A DNA stretch of 64,000 bases from Fidelibacterota bacterium (GCA_002715465.1 PAYY01000032.1:1-64000); one strand, 5' to 3'. Shown: positions 45,526 through 55,436, counted from the stretch's first letter. Notes: generated from the sequence alone by a model not told the origin. A program made the numbers and translations.

Positions 45526-48333
45526 CTACCGGTTAAGCAAAACCTTCATCACAGCGTTATGAAATTCCTGCCTAACTTTTGTAATCCCGCCTCGTTTCCT
45601 AGTTGGGTGCACTCTATTTGTCAATAAAATAATTGCAATTCGCCTATTGGGATCGATCCAAATAGAAGTACCAGTGAAACCAGTATGACCAAAACTACCA
45701 GCACTAAAATATTGTCCAGCTGAACTTTTACCCTTAGTTGGTGTATCCCATCCTATAGCTCTATCACTTCCTTTTGGTAACTCTTGTTTACTTGTAAACT
45801 TTTCTATAATTGATCTAGAAAAGTATCTACGTCCGCCAAAAAACCCATAGTCCATCATCATCTGAGAAAAAACACCAAGATCCTTTGCTGAAGAAAAAAG
45901 GCCAGCATGTCCAGCTATTCCGCCTAACTGCCATGCTCGTTCATCGTGTACAATTCCTTGAACTAATCCACGATTATAAATATTGTCAATTTCTGTTGGT
46001 GCTACTTTGAAAATAATAGAGGAATCAGGTATGAAGAATGTGTTCTTCATACCTAATGGTTTAAAGATTAATTTAGAAGATAAGACATCAAATTTTTCTC
46101 CACTTATTATTTCACATATTTTTCCTAGCAAAATCATCCCAAAATCACTGTATTCGTAAACCATCCCCGGGGGATGAATAAGAGGTTCGTTAATAATATC
46201 AGAAATTATTTCATTAGCACTTAGACCTAAAGGATACTTTTTAAAAGGTTTTAGACCAGCCGAGTGAGTTAAAAGATGTCTTATTGTAACCAGATCTTTT
46301 CCACCTCCTGTAAATTGAGGGATAAAATCTTTAACAGGCTCATCCAAAGGAAGTTTATTTTGAGCTGATAGCTTCATCACTATACTTGTTGTAGCGACAA
46401 CTTTTGTTAGTGAAGCTAAATCATAAATAGTTTCAGCATTCACTAAAGGAGATAATGAACTGTAGGCTTGCCTACCAATTTGCTTTGACCAAATAACTTC
46501 TCCACCATATAGAACAAGTGTTGAAACACCTGGAAATATTGAATCAGCAATTGCATTATTTAGAATACTTTCAGGCTCAGTAAAATCTAAAATTTCAGAC
46601 AATTCTCTACCCCATAGATCAACTTCCTTTTTAATACCATGACCCTGAGGATATTTTGGACTTAGGCTAACAGGAAGTTTTCCAGTTATAGGAGCACTGC
46701 CGAAAAGTGCATTAGCCATGGCATTCATAGAAATAGAACCATATCCATATGCAGCAAGATAAGTTCCGAGGGAATCAACACCACTTACATAGGGAGAACC
46801 AAAGGAAACAATTGTTACCTTTTCTTTAATTGCATGAAACTTTTCAATAAGCTCGCGATGAGAGGGATCAATTGTTACTCTTCCAATATTCATCCTAACA
46901 CGAATTAAAAGAGAAATTAAAATGTGGTCAGAGGAATCTGCTTTAGCTATAATATCGGAAATTTGATTATGACTAAGTTCTTGGTAATAAAATTCAGACT
47001 TTACATTGCCATGCAATCTAGAAACTGCTGATCTAAATGGCTTAGAATAAGATAACATTCCCTCATCGGTTGCCAATAAAATATGAGTCATTCTATTATT
47101 ATTTGTGGGAGATATTGGAATTGTTTTTAAATCATCATTAATAAGAGTAATTGATTTTCTTGCAGCTTCAGTAGCAATAGATGTATTATTCCCATTACCG
47201 AGGATTCTCCGTGCTTTTGATAAAGGGACCTCTCTTTCATCCCATAAACCTAATTCTTGTTTAGCATGGAGAATTTTTTGAACCGATTGGTCAATACGTT
47301 TTATTGAAATTCTACCACTTTTAACAGCATTTAAGACCCCTTTAATAGCTGTGTCATTATCAAGAGGTAAAAGAACTATATCTGAGCCAGCTTCAATGGT
47401 TCGTACAGCCGCTTCAGATGACCAAAAAGTTTCGGTAATCCCTCCCATCTCCATAGCGTCAGTAACAATAATTCCTTTAAAACCAAAATCATCTCTAAGA
47501 ATTTTTTTGCTTATTTTATTTGAAAGTGTAGCTGGCAATTTTGAATCATCTATCGCAGGAATAGAAATATGAGCCGTCATCACCATTTTCACTCCAGCAT
47601 CAATAGCGTCTTTAAATGGAGGAAGATCGATACTTCTAAATTTATTTTTTTCAGATTCAATAATTGGCAAAGTAGTATGAGAGTCAACACTAGTATTCCC
47701 ATGACCGGGAAAATGTTTAATACATGCAATTAAGCCATGATCTTGAGCTCCTCTTATAAATGCATTACCATATTGTGATACAATTTCCGGAGTATCTCCA
47801 TATGAACGAAAATTAATTATGGGATTATTTGAATTACTATTGACATCCATAACTGGTGCAAAAGCAACATGAACCCCTACTGATCTAGCTTCTATAGCCG
47901 TTATTCTGCCCTGTTCATAAGATAACTGGGTATTGCCAGTTGCTGCCATAGCCATATTTGTGGGAAAGAGTGTAGCGCCTTCTAGATGCTGCCCCACCCC
48001 TCTTTCATAATCAGCAGCAACGATGAGGGGTATTTTTGAAAAGGATTGGATTTCATTTAAATTCTCAATGGTGCCATAAACAGATCCAAAATAAGAAACA
48101 ATTCCGCCTATATGATAATCTGCAATTAGGCGTTTTACGTTTTTAAATGTATGGTCATCTTCTCTATAAAACCCTCCTGTATATCTCACCATAAACATTT
48201 GTCCAACCTTTTCCTCAATTGTTAAATCGGAAAGTGACTTTTCTACTTGGGGATACTTAGTAATTGATGAAGTAGCCAAGCAAGAATAGTAAAAAAGGAA
48301 AAAAACAAAAAATGTTATAGTCCTATTTTTCAT
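45526..48333 (-). CDS. GH3 beta-N-acetylglucosaminidase / beta-lactamase fusion
   Basis: A 935-residue exported protein. The N-terminal half is a NagZ-like GH3 domain: KHFPGHG (206-212) with Asp217-x-His219 acid/base, and nucleophile Asp292 in VTDAMEMGG. A (alpha/beta) sandwich follows. Residues ~590-930 form a class C beta-lactamase/serine-esterase domain with SLTK (Ser641, Lys644), YSD (728-730) and HTGFTG. It should release GlcNAc from peptidoglycan fragments; the second domain may act on peptide or ester. It overlaps alr by 11 bp. Confidence 0.92.
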   Translation of the reverse strand: MKNRTITFFVFFLFYYSCLATSSITKYPQVEKSLSDLTIEEKVGQMFMVRYTGGFYREDDHTFKNVKRLIADYHIGGIVSYFGSVYGTIENLNEIQSFSKIPLIVAADYERGVGQHLEGATLFPTNMAMAATGNTQLSYEQGRITAIEARSVGVHVAFAPVMDVNSNSNNPIINFRSYGDTPEIVSQYGNAFIRGAQDHGLIACIKHFPGHGNTSVDSHTTLPIIESEKNKFRSIDLPPFKDAIDAGVKMVMTAHISIPAIDDSKLPATLSNKISKKILRDDFGFKGIIVTDAMEMGGITETFWSSEAAVRTIEAGSDIVLLPLDNDTAIKGVLNAVKSGRISIKRIDQSVQKILHAKQELGLWDEREVPLSKARRILGNGNNTSIATEAARKSITLINDDLKTIPISPTNNNRMTHILLATDEGMLSYSKPFRSAVSRLHGNVKSEFYYQELSHNQISDIIAKADSSDHILISLLIRVRMNIGRVTIDPSHRELIEKFHAIKEKVTIVSFGSPYVSGVDSLGTYLAAYGYGSISMNAMANALFGSAPITGKLPVSLSPKYPQGHGIKKEVDLWGRELSEILDFTEPESILNNAIADSIFPGVSTLVLYGGEVIWSKQIGRQAYSSLSPLVNAETIYDLASLTKVVATTSIVMKLSAQNKLPLDEPVKDFIPQFTGGGKDLVTIRHLLTHSAGLKPFKKYPLGLSANEIISDIINEPLIHPPGMVYEYSDFGMILLGKICEIISGEKFDVLSSKLIFKPLGMKNTFFIPDSSIIFKVAPTEIDNIYNRGLVQGIVHDERAWQLGGIAGHAGLFSSAKDLGVFSQMMMDYGFFGGRRYFSRSIIEKFTSKQELPKGSDRAIGWDTPTKGKSSAGQYFSAGSFGHTGFTGTSIWIDPNRRIAIILLTNRVHPTRKRGGITKVRQEFHNAVMKVLLNR
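46027..46054. repeat. Perfect 12-bp inverted repeat inside the GH3 gene
   Basis: Arms AGGTATGAAGAA and TTCTTCATACCT are separated by TGTG. It lies in the beta-lactamase half and keeps the frame. Confidence 0.85.
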
Positions 48334-49435
48334 TTAAAAACTCTCTTTTTATACGTTTACCCCCCAATCCAGTAAATATAACATAGGGACTCAGACCAAT
48401 ATCTTTACTAATCATCTCAATTGGCAATTCATTTTTATCATCTTTTCCCCAAATAAGAACTCTGTCACCTTCTCTAGGCTTAATTTTTCCGAAATCGACC
48501 ATGAATTGATCCATGCAAATTCTACCCGCTATTTTATATCGCTTACCTTTTGATACAATAAAACCATTCTTATACCACGATCTTGGTATACCATCAGCAA
48601 AACCGACTTGAACAACAGCAATATAACTATCAATCGAAGGTCTATAGAGTGCGCCATAACTAATCGGTGTACCTGAGAGAACCTTTCTTACCAATACAAT
48701 TTCACCTTTAAAGTTCATAACTGGTTCGACTGGAATAGGATGTATTATTTCAGATGAAGGTTTAGCACCATAAAAAAGCATTCCAATTCTAACCATATTG
48801 TATAAGGAATCAGGCATATTAACTAATCCCCCACTATTTGAAATATGAATCCATTTAGGAGATAAAATACTTTTTAACTCCTTAAGGACATGATCAAATC
48901 GGTCTTTTTGTTTATAAGCAAAAGATCTATCACCTTCATCCGAAGTTGATAGATGAGAATAAATCCCTTCAGGTTGAATACCTGTATGAGCTTTTAATTC
49001 CTTTACGAAGGAAACAGCTTCCATATATGGGATGCCCAATCGGGACATTCCTGTATCTAATTTTAAATGGAACTGAGGAAGTTTAATTTTATTTTTTTTG
49101 GCATTTTTTAAAAGGTCTAGATCCCCAAACCAAGAAATGTTTACAATTATTGAATGCTCAATTGCTAGTTGAATAGCCCTTTTTGTAAGACGTTCAAAGA
49201 TTAATATTTTTGCTTTTATTCCATTTTTTCGCAATTCTAAAGCTTCATCAATTGAAAATACCCCAAAATATCTTATTCCAGCCCCTTCCAATACCTTAGT
49301 TACAGTGGAAGCTCCATGACCATATGCATCTGCTTTTACAACAGCTAACACTTCAGAATCCTTAGCACGTTCTTTAATTAATAGTGCATTCTGGACTAGC
49401 CGATCAAGATTGATTTCAATAATTGGACTAGCCAT
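48323..49435 (-). CDS. alr: Alanine racemase
   Basis: A 370-residue PLP enzyme that interconverts L- and D-alanine for peptidoglycan. The PLP Lys34 is in VVKADAYGHG and the catalytic Tyr260 is in ISYGALY. The GYADG segment reads GFADG and GRICMDQFMVDF is normal. The fold is complete. Placement between GH3 and an amino-sugar kinase links it to cell-wall turnover rather than only biosynthesis. Confidence 0.93.
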   Translation of the reverse strand: MASPIIEINLDRLVQNALLIKERAKDSEVLAVVKADAYGHGASTVTKVLEGAGIRYFGVFSIDEALELRKNGIKAKILIFERLTKRAIQLAIEHSIIVNISWFGDLDLLKNAKKNKIKLPQFHLKLDTGMSRLGIPYMEAVSFVKELKAHTGIQPEGIYSHLSTSDEGDRSFAYKQKDRFDHVLKELKSILSPKWIHISNSGGLVNMPDSLYNMVRIGMLFYGAKPSSEIIHPIPVEPVMNFKGEIVLVRKVLSGTPISYGALYRPSIDSYIAVVQVGFADGIPRSWYKNGFIVSKGKRYKIAGRICMDQFMVDFGKIKPREGDRVLIWGKDDKNELPIEMISKDIGLSPYVIFTGLGGKRIKREFLNEK

Positions 49436-49436
49436 A

Positions 49437-50369
49437 TTAAAGGTGAAATGCTTTTAATTGTTTAATTTTAAATCTTTCATCAATTAGTCTTAATCCTCCA
49501 AAAACAACTTCAACTTGTGCTTCTTTCCAAGATTGAAAATCAAGTTTATTAAGAAGTAAAGTTCTATAAAACTCCGATTTTGTAATTAAAGAACCATGCA
49601 AGCCAATTACTTTAGGACAATCAATCTTTTTAATCAAATCATCAATTAAGTCTTCTAACCCTTCGATACCAGAATCAACTATATGTTTAGCGATAATATT
49701 ACCATCTTTAGCTGCCTGCAACAAAGGTATAGCAAGTCCCGCTATTTGAGACATATTTTTTCCGCTAGAGGCCTTTTCAAGAACTTCTTCAAATAGTTTT
49801 ACCTTATAATGATTTAAGAGGATTTTCCTTAAATCAATTATATCCTTATCTAAACTTCTTTCAGCAATGATTAATTGAGTTAAAAGAGTTTTACCTAACC
49901 AATATCCACTACCTACATCACCAATTTGAAAACCATAACCACCAGATCTTGAGAGGGCACCATTTGAGTTTTCACCAATTGCAATAGATCCTGTACCTAC
50001 AAGAAGAGATATGCCATGACTTCTTCCCCATATTGCTCTATGAGCCATTTCAGCATCAGAAATAAGATAAAGAGAAGCCAAAGGAAACAAATCAGATAAT
50101 AGTGTTTTTAATTCAGTCTTATATTTGGGATTACTTATACCTGCTATACCAAGAACTAATGAAGAAATATTATCTATAGATAAACTTGAATAATCAATTA
50201 TGGTTTTAATATATTTTTTTAAACGCTTAATACCTTCTCGACCATAAAGATTGAGACTAGTGCCTTTGCCTTTTTTTATATAAGCTATTTTTGATGCAAA
50301 ATTAGCTAATAAAATAGTCGTCTGAGTCCCTCCACCATCAATGGAAATTACATTTTTATCGTAAACCAT
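49437..50369 (-). CDS. BadF/BadG-type amino-sugar kinase
   Basis: A 310-residue ASKHA-fold ATPase with the phosphate motif ISIDGGGTQTTI and a second LVGTGSIAIG motif. This group includes N-acetylglucosamine kinases and MurK, the MurNAc/GlcNAc kinase of Tannerella. The position, one base from alr and in the salvage operon, supports an amino-sugar substrate. MurQ is not in the window. Confidence 0.82.
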   Translation of the reverse strand: MVYDKNVISIDGGGTQTTILLANFASKIAYIKKGKGTSLNLYGREGIKRLKKYIKTIIDYSSLSIDNISSLVLGIAGISNPKYKTELKTLLSDLFPLASLYLISDAEMAHRAIWGRSHGISLLVGTGSIAIGENSNGALSRSGGYGFQIGDVGSGYWLGKTLLTQLIIAERSLDKDIIDLRKILLNHYKVKLFEEVLEKASSGKNMSQIAGLAIPLLQAAKDGNIIAKHIVDSGIEGLEDLIDDLIKKIDCPKVIGLHGSLITKSEFYRTLLLNKLDFQSWKEAQVEVVFGGLRLIDERFKIKQLKAFHL

Positions 50370-50823
50370 ATTTTTTCAAGAGAAAAGCCTTAAGTTCATT
50401 AAAGCTATTGAATTCTCTTTTACAGCAACCAATAATCCATGAACTTATTTTATGAGAAGGTATTTTCGTAATCATATAAACTGGAATTCCTCTTCTATAT
50501 GCAGTTGTAACCTCTCCATGGGTACCACCGCCCTTAAGAGCACTTTTATCCCAAAGGCAAATAACATAATCTATTTTTGATTCAATTGCATTTATATCAG
50601 CATCAATCATTTTTCTAACAGTAGTTTTAAATTTTTCAGGCGCGGTTAATTTCCAGCGGCGAAATTCATCCATTTCTTCAATAGTTAATACTTCAAATTG
50701 GTGGACAACAGGATTAAAGACATCATGACCTAACTCAGCATCAAGCCAATGAGAAATTTCATCCCTCCAAATCGAACCCATGTTAGGAGCATTTTCCATA
50801 CCTCCAGATAAGTATGCTATCAT
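50356..50823 (-). CDS. Nucleoside 2-deoxyribosyltransferase-like protein
   Basis: A 155-residue protein that resembles nucleoside 2-deoxyribosyltransferases and related N-glycosidases (YLSGGMENAPNMGSIWRDEI; a D..E core and KGGGTHGEVTTAY). It overlaps the kinase by 14 bp and the ABC permease by 4 bp. Its place in a cell-wall operon is unusual. The reaction is unknown. Confidence 0.7.
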   Translation of the reverse strand: MIAYLSGGMENAPNMGSIWRDEISHWLDAELGHDVFNPVVHQFEVLTIEEMDEFRRWKLTAPEKFKTTVRKMIDADINAIESKIDYVICLWDKSALKGGGTHGEVTTAYRRGIPVYMITKIPSHKISSWIIGCCKREFNSFNELKAFLLKKYGLR

Positions 50824-51572
50824 TCAGTTGAAATTCTTGAAAATAGGAAAATATTAAGAAAAACTAACATTATAATTGATGCTATAGGAATAAAAAACAA
50901 TGAGAATGGTATTTCTCTTTGAAAAAGAACACCTCTTGAATATTCTCCAAGAATTGTTGTAGGAAGAATTGTCAAAATAGTATGTATTGACTCAGGAAAA
51001 ATATTCAATGGTACAAACCATCCGGAAAAAAACCCTAGGGAAAGTAAAATTAAAATGATTACTAACTGATTAGATAAATTATTTTTTGATAATACTCCTA
51101 GAACAAGTCCAATACTAGATCCAATTAGAATGGAAACTATAATAAACAACAAAAAAGATATTTGTCCAATTATTGGAAAAGTATTACCAATAATCAATTG
51201 CAAAATAATGAATGCAAATAGTGAACGTATGATTCCCTCTGGTAAAACTGAAAGAATAATTGCAAAAACTGATTCTGATGATGTTGATGGAGAGACATAT
51301 AATGAACCATATATACCTGAAAATTGTTTATGCTTTGCAACATCATTAAAAATTGTTATCAATGCTCCGGAAAATGAAATAATTAATACTATACCTGGAA
51401 TCAACCAAGATAGTTTAGAAACATAGTTTAAGGAAGGGATAGAATCTGAAAGCCCAAAACCTAAAGTAATGAAAATACCTATAGGTAAAAAGAAAGCAAT
51501 AGAAAGCTCTCCAATCCAATTATGTGATATATATATTAGGCGACGATAAAAAAACGCATAAAACAAATTCAT
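50820..51572 (-). CDS. ABC-2-type permease
   Basis: A 250-residue membrane protein with about six helices, of the ABC-2 export type. It overlaps its ATPase by 4 bp. The substrate is unknown; co-transcription with the salvage genes suggests an envelope role. Confidence 0.8.
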   Translation of the reverse strand: MNLFYAFFYRRLIYISHNWIGELSIAFFLPIGIFITLGFGLSDSIPSLNYVSKLSWLIPGIVLIISFSGALITIFNDVAKHKQFSGIYGSLYVSPSTSSESVFAIILSVLPEGIIRSLFAFIILQLIIGNTFPIIGQISFLLFIIVSILIGSSIGLVLGVLSKNNLSNQLVIILILLSLGFFSGWFVPLNIFPESIHTILTILPTTILGEYSRGVLFQREIPFSLFFIPIASIIMLVFLNIFLFSRISTE

Positions 51573-52486
51573 TGATTCTCCGTTGATGTCATCATTAGCG
51601 TTTCTAAACCTACCTGGTCAACATTATAACCCATAAGATTTTCTTCAATAACTAATTTAATTACATCAAAAAAAACTTTTCTTTCTCTTGCATAAAAATC
51701 AAATACTTGACCAACTTGAGAAGGACTAACAACTGTAGTAACTTTTTTTATTCTTTCATAAACTTCTTTGCTTAGGTTTTGAAAATGGATTTGAAAGTGG
51801 AACAAATCACCCGCATTATGTAATAATTTATCCAAAGTACCATCAAGAGCTATGTGGCCATGATTCATAATTACAATTCTATCATGAAGGCGTTCAGCTT
51901 CTTGGACATTATGAGTAGTATATATAACTGTCTTTTTACCACGCAATTCTTGAAGAAAATCCCAAATAAAATATTGGGATCGAAGATCAAGAGATGATGT
52001 TGGCTCCTCAAGAAGCAGTATTTCAGGGTCTGTTAAAAGTGTTCTTGCAAGAAAAGTTTTTTTTAAGAAACCAAAAGAAAGATCTTGAGGGAAATAATGG
52101 AGGAAATTACGGAAGCCAAATTTATCTGAAAGTAAAGCAATTCTTTTGTGTATCAATTCAGTTTCCATATTATATAATTTTCCATGAAATTTAAAGTTTT
52201 CAAGAATTGTTAAGTCATTGTCAAAATTTATATTTTGAGGCATATATCCTATGGAATTAGCTACTTCCAATCTCCTCATATGAACATCTTTTCCATCTAT
52301 AAAAACTGAACCAAACTCAGGTTTTGAAAATCCTGAGATTACCCTTAACAAGACTGATTTTCCACTGTCATTTGGACCCACAATTGCCATAATTGATCCA
52401 CGCTCAATTCCAAAAGAAAGTCCAGCTAATACTGAACGACCATTTATTAATTTACCTATTTTTTTTAGAGATACTGAAGCTTCCAT
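51569..52486 (-). CDS. ABC transporter ATPase
   Basis: A 305-residue ATPase. Walker A reads GPNDSGKS (38-45) instead of the usual GPNGAGKS. The signature is LSFGFLKK rather than LSGGQ. Walker B is LLLEEP, with Glu in place of the usual Asp. A D-loop (SSLD) and H-loop (YTTHN) are present. It is probably a divergent but active member. A C-terminal ~90 residues extend beyond the ATPase core. It starts the operon. Confidence 0.85.
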   Translation of the reverse strand: MEASVSLKKIGKLINGRSVLAGLSFGIERGSIMAIVGPNDSGKSVLLRVISGFSKPEFGSVFIDGKDVHMRRLEVANSIGYMPQNINFDNDLTILENFKFHGKLYNMETELIHKRIALLSDKFGFRNFLHYFPQDLSFGFLKKTFLARTLLTDPEILLLEEPTSSLDLRSQYFIWDFLQELRGKKTVIYTTHNVQEAERLHDRIVIMNHGHIALDGTLDKLLHNAGDLFHFQIHFQNLSKEVYERIKKVTTVVSPSQVGQVFDFYARERKVFFDVIKLVIEENLMGYNVDQVGLETLMMTSTENQ

Positions 52487-52579
52487 AATTATAAGCTATT
52501 ATTAAACTTTTGTACGTAGAATGAATTTATTATAAGCATCTTATTTCACAATTACGATAATTCATTTTATTTATCTTAA

Positions 52580-55297
52580 TTAGTGTGCATGGTACCATGA
52601 TTCTCCAATTCCAAAATCCACCACTAAAGGAACATTAAGAGAAAGTGCATTTTCCATTTCAAACAAAACTATTTCTTTTACATCATCTAATTCCTCATTC
52701 AAAACTTCAAAAAGTAATTCATCATGGATTTGAAGTATCATTTTTGATTTGAATTTGTGCTTAATGAACCTTTCTCGAATTGATACCATAGCAAGTTTAA
52801 TCATTTCAGCTGCTGTGCCTTGAATAGGCATGTTTATTGTTGCTCGTTCAGCAGCGCTCCTATTTCTATGGCTGCTATGTTCAATATCATAGCAATAGCG
52901 ACGTCGGCCAAGCATTGTCTCAACATATTTTTCTTTTCTTGCAAAATCTAGTGTCTTATCTATGAACTTTTTTATACCAGGAAAACGATTAAAATATGCT
53001 TCAATAATTTTTTTTGAATCAGAAATTGAAATTCCTAATTCTTGAGACAATCTAAATGATCCCGCTCCATACATAATCCCAAAGTTGACAATTTTTGCCG
53101 TACGTCTCATTTCAGGTTGAATTTCCTCCAAAGGTACTTGAAAAATATTAGATGCAGTATGAGAGTGAACATCTTCTTTTTTTTCAAAGGCACTATGGAG
53201 TCTTTCATCTCCGCTTAGATGTGCCATAATGCGAAGCTCTACTTGAGAATAATCAGCCGAAAAGATAGACCATTCATTATTTTGGGCTCGAAAAGCTTTT
53301 CTAATCTCTTTCCCTTCATTAGTTCGAATTGGAATGTTTTGAAAGTTGGGATTTCTACTTGACAACCGTCCTGTAGAAGCCACTGTTTGAATTAGAGAAG
53401 AGTGAATTCTACCTGTATCTGGGTGAATCATTTCAGGTATAGCATCAACATAGGTAGATTTGAGCTTTTGAAATTTGCGGTATTCTAGTATTTTTTCTGG
53501 CAAGGGATGATAGGACCTAAGGGATTCTAAAACGTTAACATTAGTAGACCGTTTCTTTATTTCTGGAAGACCAAGCTGTTCAAATAGTATGGTGGAAAGT
53601 TGCTTGGGAGAATTAATATTAAAAGAACCTCCAGCTAAAGCATGAATTTCTTTAGAATAATTTTCGAGTTTTACCTCCATCCAATTAGACATATTTTTCA
53701 TCATAGCTCCATCCACAAAAACACCATTAAACTCCATATCTACTAGTACTTGTATTAATGGAATCTCAACTTTTTTGAAAAAATGGTCTAAAGAAACTTT
53801 CTTTAGTTCTTTTTTTAATATCATTTCCAATTGTAAACAAATATCTGAATCTTCAACTGCATAAAATGAAACTTCCTTTAATGAGACCTCATTCATCTTT
53901 TTTTGATCTTTTCCTTCTCCAATTAAATCTGATATCGGTTTCATAGTATATTGGAGAAATTCCTGACTTAAATAATCAAGTTTATAAGATCTCGCATCAG
54001 GGTTAAGTAGATGTGCCGCAATCATGCTATCAAACTCAACACCTTCAACATTTATCCCATGTCGTTTTAATATAACCATATCATACTTAATATTTTGACC
54101 ACACTTAGGAATGGATCTATCTTCTAAGATAGATCTTAATAATTTTAAAACTACCGCAAGATCATCTCCCTCACCAAATAGCTGATTATTTTTATTGGGG
54201 AATAGGATTGGAACATACCAACCTGAATTGGCTTCTATTGAGAAACTAAATCCAACTATATCAGCAATCATAGGATCCTTACTTGTGGATTCAATATCCA
54301 TTGAAATTAAATCTATTCCCTTAAGTTTTTCTATCATGGAATTAAGATCTTCTCTTGTCTTTATTATAGAGTATTCTTTTTTGATAACTGAAAGAGGTTT
54401 TTTATTCTCATCTCCACGAAAATCGTTTAGTTGGTTTTGTAGATTGTAAAACTCCAATTCTCTAAAAAGTTCATCCATCTCCTTAAAATTGAATTTGCTT
54501 ACTTTCATTGATTCAAATTCAATTGGAATATTTATATCAGTTTTTATAGTGACAAGTTCTCGAGAAAGTCTCGCTAAATCGATCCCGTTAACCAACCCCT
54601 CTCTAACACGTTTATTTTTCACTTCTTTACCATGTGAAAGAATGTTTTCAAAATCACCGTATTCACCAATTAATTTAACAGCTGTTTTTTCACCAACACC
54701 TGGAACCCCTGGAACATTATCGGAACTATCACCCATAAGTCCGAAAAGATCTATAATTTTTTCAGGAGGAACACCCCATCTTTCTTTTACCTCAGCTGGA
54801 CCATAAATAATTGATTCACCACCTTTAACAGGTGTTTGAAGTAATATTTCGTCTGTAACAAGTTGCATAAAATCTTTGTCGCCGCTTAATATTATACAAT
54901 TAAGTCCAGCTTTAGCCGAATCTAAAGCCAAAGTTCCAATTATATCATCAGCTTCAAATCCATCTATTTGCAACCTTGGAATACCCATTGCTTCTACAAT
55001 TCGCCATAAATGGGATAATTGCTGTTGAAGTTCATCAGGCATTTTTTCTCTGGTTGCCTTATAATCTTTATACATATCATGACGAAAAGTTTTTTTCTTT
55101 CCATCAAAAACAGCAACAAGATAATCCGGAGACTCTTCTCTCAGTAGTTTAAATATTGTATTAACAAATCCAAAAAGAGCACTGGTATGAAAACCAGTTG
55201 AAGTAATTAAAGGATTGCGTATCATTGCAAAATGAGCACGATACAGCAGAGCGTAGCCGTCAATTAGATACATTCTTTTTTTTGACAATGATGTCAT
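52580..55297 (-). CDS. polA: DNA polymerase I
   Basis: A 905-residue enzyme of repair and Okazaki-fragment processing. The N-terminal 5' nuclease (DGYALLYRAHFA; GFEADDIIGTLA) is followed by a 3'-5' exonuclease with MDIEST and YAVEDSDICLQL intact, and a polymerase domain with DYSQVELRIMAHL and QIHDELLFEV. Unlike many bacteria, the proofreading residues are present. The start at 55297 gives MTSLSKKRMYLIDGYALLYR; an ATG 24 nt later is possible. Confidence 0.96.
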   Translation of the reverse strand: MTSLSKKRMYLIDGYALLYRAHFAMIRNPLITSTGFHTSALFGFVNTIFKLLREESPDYLVAVFDGKKKTFRHDMYKDYKATREKMPDELQQQLSHLWRIVEAMGIPRLQIDGFEADDIIGTLALDSAKAGLNCIILSGDKDFMQLVTDEILLQTPVKGGESIIYGPAEVKERWGVPPEKIIDLFGLMGDSSDNVPGVPGVGEKTAVKLIGEYGDFENILSHGKEVKNKRVREGLVNGIDLARLSRELVTIKTDINIPIEFESMKVSKFNFKEMDELFRELEFYNLQNQLNDFRGDENKKPLSVIKKEYSIIKTREDLNSMIEKLKGIDLISMDIESTSKDPMIADIVGFSFSIEANSGWYVPILFPNKNNQLFGEGDDLAVVLKLLRSILEDRSIPKCGQNIKYDMVILKRHGINVEGVEFDSMIAAHLLNPDARSYKLDYLSQEFLQYTMKPISDLIGEGKDQKKMNEVSLKEVSFYAVEDSDICLQLEMILKKELKKVSLDHFFKKVEIPLIQVLVDMEFNGVFVDGAMMKNMSNWMEVKLENYSKEIHALAGGSFNINSPKQLSTILFEQLGLPEIKKRSTNVNVLESLRSYHPLPEKILEYRKFQKLKSTYVDAIPEMIHPDTGRIHSSLIQTVASTGRLSSRNPNFQNIPIRTNEGKEIRKAFRAQNNEWSIFSADYSQVELRIMAHLSGDERLHSAFEKKEDVHSHTASNIFQVPLEEIQPEMRRTAKIVNFGIMYGAGSFRLSQELGISISDSKKIIEAYFNRFPGIKKFIDKTLDFARKEKYVETMLGRRRYCYDIEHSSHRNRSAAERATINMPIQGTAAEMIKLAMVSIRERFIKHKFKSKMILQIHDELLFEVLNEELDDVKEIVLFEMENALSLNVPLVVDFGIGESWYHAH
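54114..54135. repeat. Perfect 10-bp inverted repeat in polA
   Basis: Arms GATCTATCTT and AAGATAGATC are separated by CT inside the coding sequence. Confidence 0.75.
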
Positions 55298-55378
55298 TGT
55301 TAAATCTATTACTGTATTAGGTGTGCCTTCAATTGAAATATCATCTTTTAAAAAATATGAAATAAAGTCTAATAATAT
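55298..55378 (-). pseudogene. In-frame tail resembling Sua5/TsaC, upstream of polA
   Basis: The polA frame stays open for 27 codons above its ATG, ending with DISIEGTPNTVIDLT. This resembles the G(T/V)PSTVVDLT segment near the end of YrdC/Sua5 threonylcarbamoyl-AMP synthases. A TAA at 55379-55381 closes it. It may be a decayed relic of a neighbouring sua5, or chance. Confidence 0.3.
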
Positions 55379-55436
55379 TTATCTTATATTGAAAACTTTC
55401 TATTAAAATATTATAGTAAACCTAAGGATAATAAAT

